Of a DNA stretch of 64,000 nucleotides, positions 60,589-64,000 are shown piece after piece. The notes below the pieces were generated by a model. It was given only the letters and a program-made list of their open reading frames with translations, ran no database searches and was not told the DNA's origin. Numbering within the stretch: position 1 is the first letter of the stretch; each line of letters starts with the position of its first letter. The position numbers and the translations under genes were made by a program. Origin of the DNA: Ekhidna sp051379705 (lineage in GTDB: Bacteria; Bacteroidota; Bacteroidia; Cytophagales; Cyclobacteriaceae); NCBI RefSeq assembly GCF_051379705.1, contig NZ_CP179868.1:3903349-3967348 (forward strand). Reading direction: 5' to 3'.

Positions 60589-60962
60589 TTATCTGTGCTA
60601 TCTGTAGTCGCGCCTTCAGTCAGATCGTTAAGATCAGTTGAGGTTGCGTCAGTAGGCTGAATTCCTTGAGGAATTGCCGGCTGAGTTGTTTGTGCATTGT
60701 CAAGGTTTGGGCTTGATAATACATCTTGTTCTTGAGTTGGTTGAATGAAGTTGGTTGAAACAGAAAGTAGGAGTAGGGCAATGGCGAATCCCCAGGTAAG
60801 TTTCTCAAGAAGATCACCCGTTTTCTTCACACCCATAAGTTGTGAGGTTCCAGATCCTCCGAATTGGCTTGATAGTCCACCACCTTTTGGGTTTTGTGCA
60901 AGCACAACAAGAATCAACAACACAGCTACAATGACAATCAGGGTTACAATTACTCCGTACAT
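60585..60962 (-). CDS. secG: Preprotein translocase subunit SecG
   Basis: A 125-residue protein of the SecG family. Two membrane helices (VIVTLIVIVAVLLILVVLAQ near residues 3-22 and LTWGFAIALLLLSVSTNF near residues 54-71) flank NPKGGGLSSQFGGSG, and the C-terminal tail is long, acidic and Thr/Gln-rich, as in other Bacteroidota. It stimulates protein export with SecYE. The start directly follows the stop of the preceding gene, so they are cotranscribed. Confidence 0.9.
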   Translation of the reverse strand: MYGVIVTLIVIVAVLLILVVLAQNPKGGGLSSQFGGSGTSQLMGVKKTGDLLEKLTWGFAIALLLLSVSTNFIQPTQEQDVLSSPNLDNAQTTQPAIPQGIQPTDATSTDLNDLTEGATTDSTDN

Positions 60963-62930
60963 CTATTCAATTTTTGAAATTAAGTCCGCAAAGTAAGATT
61001 TTTTTTCTGGATATTTCAAGCTTAATGCCTCATAGATTTCTATGGCTCGCTTTTTATTCCCCTGATGTAAATAGATTTCTGCTAAATATTCTGATGCAAG
61101 GTTCGAATCCCAAGAAGAACTTTGCTCGGCTAAGTCTTGCGCAGTAGCTGCTACTGTTCGTTGATATTTAATTGATGGTGATTCTTTTATGAATTTATCG
61201 ATAATATCCTGCTGGGGCTTGCGATCGCTCTTGCCGTCATCTTTTTTCTCTTCTTTTGAGCTATCTGATTTAGTTTTTGAAGACTTAGCTTTTGATGTCT
61301 TCTTGGTTCCTTCCTTCTTCGTAGCAGTCTTTTTTGCTACTGTCTTCTTTTCAGCAGCTTTCTTTGAAGCCGTTTTAGTAGTTGACTTCTTGCTAGCGGT
61401 CGTCTTTTTTACTGTCTTCGCTTTAGTTCCTTCCGATTTTTTAAGTTTTTCCCTTGCTTCCTTGATATTGGATTCTGGCTTTTCAGTTTTTGACTCATCA
61501 GCCTTTTTCTCTGAAGTTGACTTTTCAAGGGTTTTGGCTTCTTCTTTTGCTGTTTGAGTTTCTTCTTTTTTGGATTCTACTTTAGGTTCCACCTTCTTAG
61601 TCTTCCGCTTGCTTCTTCGAGCTACTGGTTTGGCCTTGGATAGATCCGGTAACTTTATTTTGTCAGAATCGCTATCGGCTTCTTCGGAAGGTTTTGATTC
61701 AGTTGGTTCTTCCTTCTTAGGTTTTTCTTCCTTAGCATCGCCTTTTTCTTTTTCTTTCTCCTTGTCATCATCAAGGAATGATGCTGGATCAACATTTTCA
61801 GGTGGTTTAAGATAGCTGCGTGTCGCGAATCTTGAGAAACGGGGCTCTCTGATTACTCGTTCTGCTCGGTCTGAGTCTCTACTCTCCTCATTTTTATCTG
61901 GTTTGCTTGGTTCATCAGTATCCGTGTCTTCTTTTGCATCGACTTTTTTCTCTATCTCCCGTTCGCCGACTTCTTTCTTTATTTCCTTCTGTTTGTTAGG
62001 CTGTTCATCAATCTCAGCCATTGTTTCTTTTGTCCCCGAGGCTAATTCTTTTTCTGCAGCATCCTCCTGAGCCACTTCCTCTTTGGCTTTCTTCGCAGCA
62101 TCAAGTATTTGCATTGTTATCTCAGCGGCAGATTTTTTTGCATCTTCAACAGACTTATCTTCTCCTATGCTCTCTGAAATTTCTTTTTCTTTCTCAATTT
62201 CCCTCTCTTCGGGCTTTTTTGTATCATCTTTTGATGAAGCACGCTCCAATGCTTTGGAAACCGCATCATCCTCTTCAATTTTTTGTTGAACTTCAGCGAA
62301 TTTATGCCTTGACGACTTGAGATTTTCCATATCTCTTTGAAGTTCCTCCAGTATTGAGTCCAAATCACCTTTTGGAAAATCAGGTACTTGGGGAAGTGGC
62401 TTGCTTTCTTTGGCTTTTAAAGCAGAAGGTCTTTTATCAGTTCGTTGTGTTTCTTCCTTTGCTCTTTTTTCAGCGGAGGGTTGTTTTAAGCTGGCTTTAG
62501 GTTTTTCAGTTTTCTGAGTTTCTGACTTACTTGGCTCTTGCTTGGGTTTTTCTTCTTTTGATAATGATTGTTCGGGTTGAGACTGTTTGCTGATTATCGG
62601 GATCTTTTCCTCTTTTTTCGCTTGTTCGGCCTCAGATGATTTTTCTGTAATCCCAGGTTGTTCTTCTTCAACCTTCGCCGGATGACTAAGAAAAAATAAG
62701 TTTCCATTTAGATACTTCTTGAGTAGTATTCGATCTGTGGAATATATCGCTGCAGAAGCTATGCGTTTTTTTGTATGAGGATGACCTTGCTCTTTGCTCG
62801 CCTTAGCTAGCAAAAGTCGAGCACTCAAAAAATAGGGGTGCTCATCTACAATTGCCTTCAGCTCTTCCAGTTGCTCTGAAGAAAGCTGATCAGGATCGCG
62901 CAAAAAGGTGATTAACTCAGTCTTATTCAC
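60963..62930 (-). CDS. Lysine/glutamate-rich protein with terminal TPR-like domain
   Basis: A 655-residue protein starting at GTG (62930). The first ~90 residues look like a globular helical domain (LITFLRDPDQLSSEQLEELKAIVDEHPYFLSARLLLAKASKEQGH). The last ~70 residues are TPR-like helices (SNLASEYLAEIYLHQGNKKRAIEIYEALSLKYPEK). Between them lie about 480 residues of low-complexity Lys/Glu/Ser sequence, including histone H1-like repeats (TTASKKSTTKTASKKA near residue 520-540). Such linkers may bind DNA, RNA or membrane, but no function is established. It forms an operon with lptE upstream and secG downstream. Confidence 0.75.
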   Translation of the reverse strand: MNKTELITFLRDPDQLSSEQLEELKAIVDEHPYFLSARLLLAKASKEQGHPHTKKRIASAAIYSTDRILLKKYLNGNLFFLSHPAKVEEEQPGITEKSSEAEQAKKEEKIPIISKQSQPEQSLSKEEKPKQEPSKSETQKTEKPKASLKQPSAEKRAKEETQRTDKRPSALKAKESKPLPQVPDFPKGDLDSILEELQRDMENLKSSRHKFAEVQQKIEEDDAVSKALERASSKDDTKKPEEREIEKEKEISESIGEDKSVEDAKKSAAEITMQILDAAKKAKEEVAQEDAAEKELASGTKETMAEIDEQPNKQKEIKKEVGEREIEKKVDAKEDTDTDEPSKPDKNEESRDSDRAERVIREPRFSRFATRSYLKPPENVDPASFLDDDKEKEKEKGDAKEEKPKKEEPTESKPSEEADSDSDKIKLPDLSKAKPVARRSKRKTKKVEPKVESKKEETQTAKEEAKTLEKSTSEKKADESKTEKPESNIKEAREKLKKSEGTKAKTVKKTTASKKSTTKTASKKAAEKKTVAKKTATKKEGTKKTSKAKSSKTKSDSSKEEKKDDGKSDRKPQQDIIDKFIKESPSIKYQRTVAATAQDLAEQSSSWDSNLASEYLAEIYLHQGNKKRAIEIYEALSLKYPEKKSYFADLISKIE

Positions 62931-62968
62931 AGGTCAGATGATGGTGTTCAAGCTAAAATTAACCAAAA

Positions 62969-63493
62969 TCACCAATTTGCCACTGACGCATTGAAGATAT
63001 CTAATACTATTTGATCGAATATCTCTTCAACAAAGGCTTCCTCATTGGAAGCTAGGTTGGTAGAATTATCAAAGTCTTTGAAGAATGAAAAGCTCTTGTC
63101 AAAGTCAAATGTAGGATCATTAATGTTTGTGTACGTGGCTGAAACTGTTATCGTAATACGAGATAACGCAGAAAAATCTGCCTGGCCTTGACTTCCGGCA
63201 GTAGCTGCTACGGGGGTGATGGTGTAGTTGGAAATGAACCCATCTAATTGAAGATCACCATTGTTATCAACGAGCTCAAGACTTGTGTTTTGCTGAAAGT
63301 AGTCTTTGATTGTTTCAGTAAATAATGCACTCATATTAGACGGTCCAAGTGGTGCATTATTATAAAACTGTTGAATTGAGATTGTTTTTATATCGGGCGA
63401 CAAAGTTCCTCCAGTGAAATTGTATACACCGCATCCTGTACTAAACCCGAGGGATAGAAAAAGAAGTAGTAGACTAAAGATTCTCAAGTTCAT
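62969..63493 (-). CDS. lptE: LptE-type LPS-assembly lipoprotein
   Basis: A 174-residue protein with lipoprotein signal LLFLSLGFSTGCGVYNF and the LptE-like segment F-T-G-G-T-L-S-P-D-I-K-T-I-S-I. The family inserts LPS into the outer membrane with LptD. In Bacteroidota the gene commonly lies between a sigma-54 activator and a TPR/secG block, as here. It overlaps the activator gene by 20 bp. Confidence 0.85.
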   Translation of the reverse strand: MNLRIFSLLLLFLSLGFSTGCGVYNFTGGTLSPDIKTISIQQFYNNAPLGPSNMSALFTETIKDYFQQNTSLELVDNNGDLQLDGFISNYTITPVAATAGSQGQADFSALSRITITVSATYTNINDPTFDFDKSFSFFKDFDNSTNLASNEEAFVEEIFDQIVLDIFNASVANW

Positions 63494-63994
63494 ATTGCTT
63501 TATCTTCCTATACAAAGTTCGTTCCGAGATTCCCAAATCCTCCGCTGCATACTTACGTTTATTATTGTTTTTTCTAAGGGCACGGATAATGAGTTCTTTC
63601 TCTTTTTTCTCTAATGAGAGCGAATCTTCAAATTCCATTTCATGCGTAATATCTTCAACATCTGTGTCAAATTCATCCTGATTTGAGGATATAACCAATG
63701 TTGGTTCGTCATTTTGAGATTTTTCTTCTTGATATTCATCCAATTGCGCATGTGAGGAATCAATATTTTTGAAGAGTGATTTGTGATCCTCTAGAATTTC
63801 CTTTTCATTATCATCACCATCCAGCATTTTGAAAACAAGCTTCTTTAACTCTGCCATATCTGACTTCATATCAAAAAGAACCTTGTACAGTATATCTCTT
63901 TCGGTAAAATTATCTTTAGAATTTTCCTTATCTACCAGTGCTGGAAGGTTACTGCCGGTCCTTGGTAAATAAGTTTGTAGTTGCTCTAAGTTTA
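63474..63994 (-). CDS. Sigma-54 activator, C-terminal part (partial)
   Basis: The frame is open from the N gap at 63995 to the stop at 63474, about 173 residues. It contains a linker with LEQLQTYLP and ERDILYKVLFDMKSDM, and ends in a Fis-type helix-turn-helix, RKYAAEDLGISERTLYRKIKQYEL. In Bacteroidota this arrangement is found in the last third of sigma-54-dependent Fis-family activators; the AAA+ domain would lie in and beyond the gap. It would activate sigma-54 promoters; its targets are unknown. Internal ATG codons such as 63869 are not its start. Overlaps lptE by 20 bp. Confidence 0.82.
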
Positions 63995-63999
63995 NNNNN
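63995..63999. other. Assembly gap of five Ns
   Basis: Five undetermined bases interrupt the sigma-54 activator gene near the right edge, consistent with a scaffold join. Confidence 0.95.
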
Positions 64000-64000
64000 T

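Noticed and set aside
63474..63869. Complete 131-residue regulator starting at 63869
   Set aside because: The frame stays open to the N gap and encodes sequence typical of the middle of sigma-54 activators, so it is the 3' part of a longer gene.

Overview
The window looks like a chromosomal contig end from a marine-type Bacteroidota bacterium, most likely of the order Cytophagales. This is inferred from several points. Several genes have TAnnTTTG-type promoter boxes. The right end carries a block of groEL-groES, secG, an LptE-type lipoprotein and a sigma-54 activator. There are also a YpdA-type bacillithiol disulfide reductase, an ATP-dependent PEP carboxykinase and many short lipoproteins with SPII signals. 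No tRNA, rRNA, CRISPR array or insertion sequence was seen.

Region 1 (about 1-15,225) is an accessory region that reads as an integron-like gene-cassette array. Every gene lies on the minus strand. Genes or small operons are separated by fourteen long imperfect palindromes of about 120-240 bp, which end in ...AAC on the left and GTT... on the right. For every complete cassette the 7-11 bp flanking the genes on both sides are complementary, as expected if each cassette once existed as a circle with one attC-like site. A 37-bp AT-rich promoter-like leader stands at the head of the array (15,194-15,225) and again internally (6,731-6,762). One cassette is present twice at near identity, and the second copy carries a nonsense mutation. 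No integrase gene is next to the leader, so this is a CALIN-like array (attC cluster without integrase) or a related, possibly undescribed, cassette system. Cargo includes a three-gene module (TIGR04255-like, unknown, HEPN-like) that may be a defence or toxin-antitoxin unit, a YARHG lipoprotein, a DUF2071 protein, a DUF3885-like protein, a MORN-like/TonB-C protein, and many secreted or membrane proteins of unknown function.

Region 2 (15,376-30,709) starts with a GC-rich pair, a parallel beta-helix lipoprotein and an SO_2930-type diheme cytochrome c. It continues with a membrane protein, a very large secreted BNR/sortilin-like protein, a stand-alone CheC/CheX-like protein, MsrB, a tripartite RND efflux operon (adaptor, pump, TolC-like channel) and a PBP4-type carboxypeptidase.

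Region 3 (30,841-46,930) holds ion and osmotic homeostasis genes (NhaP-type antiporter, GPP34 protein, RCK potassium channel, osmoprotectant ABC transporter with fused permease and binding protein). These are followed by a DnaQ-like exonuclease, DnaB helicase, an MDR oxidoreductase, several small proteins including a 52-residue membrane protein, YpdA, a serine hydrolase and an HTH-membrane regulator.

Region 4 (46,931-63,994) is core metabolism and housekeeping. It contains etfBA, a DUF151 nuclease, a NupC transporter, a double-FKBP lipoprotein, an ECF sigma / membrane regulator / DUF4097-like unit, pckA, a sodium:solute symporter, groEL-groES, secG, a lysine/glutamate-rich TPR-type protein, lptE and the truncated 3' part of a sigma-54 activator that runs into a gap of Ns at the right edge.
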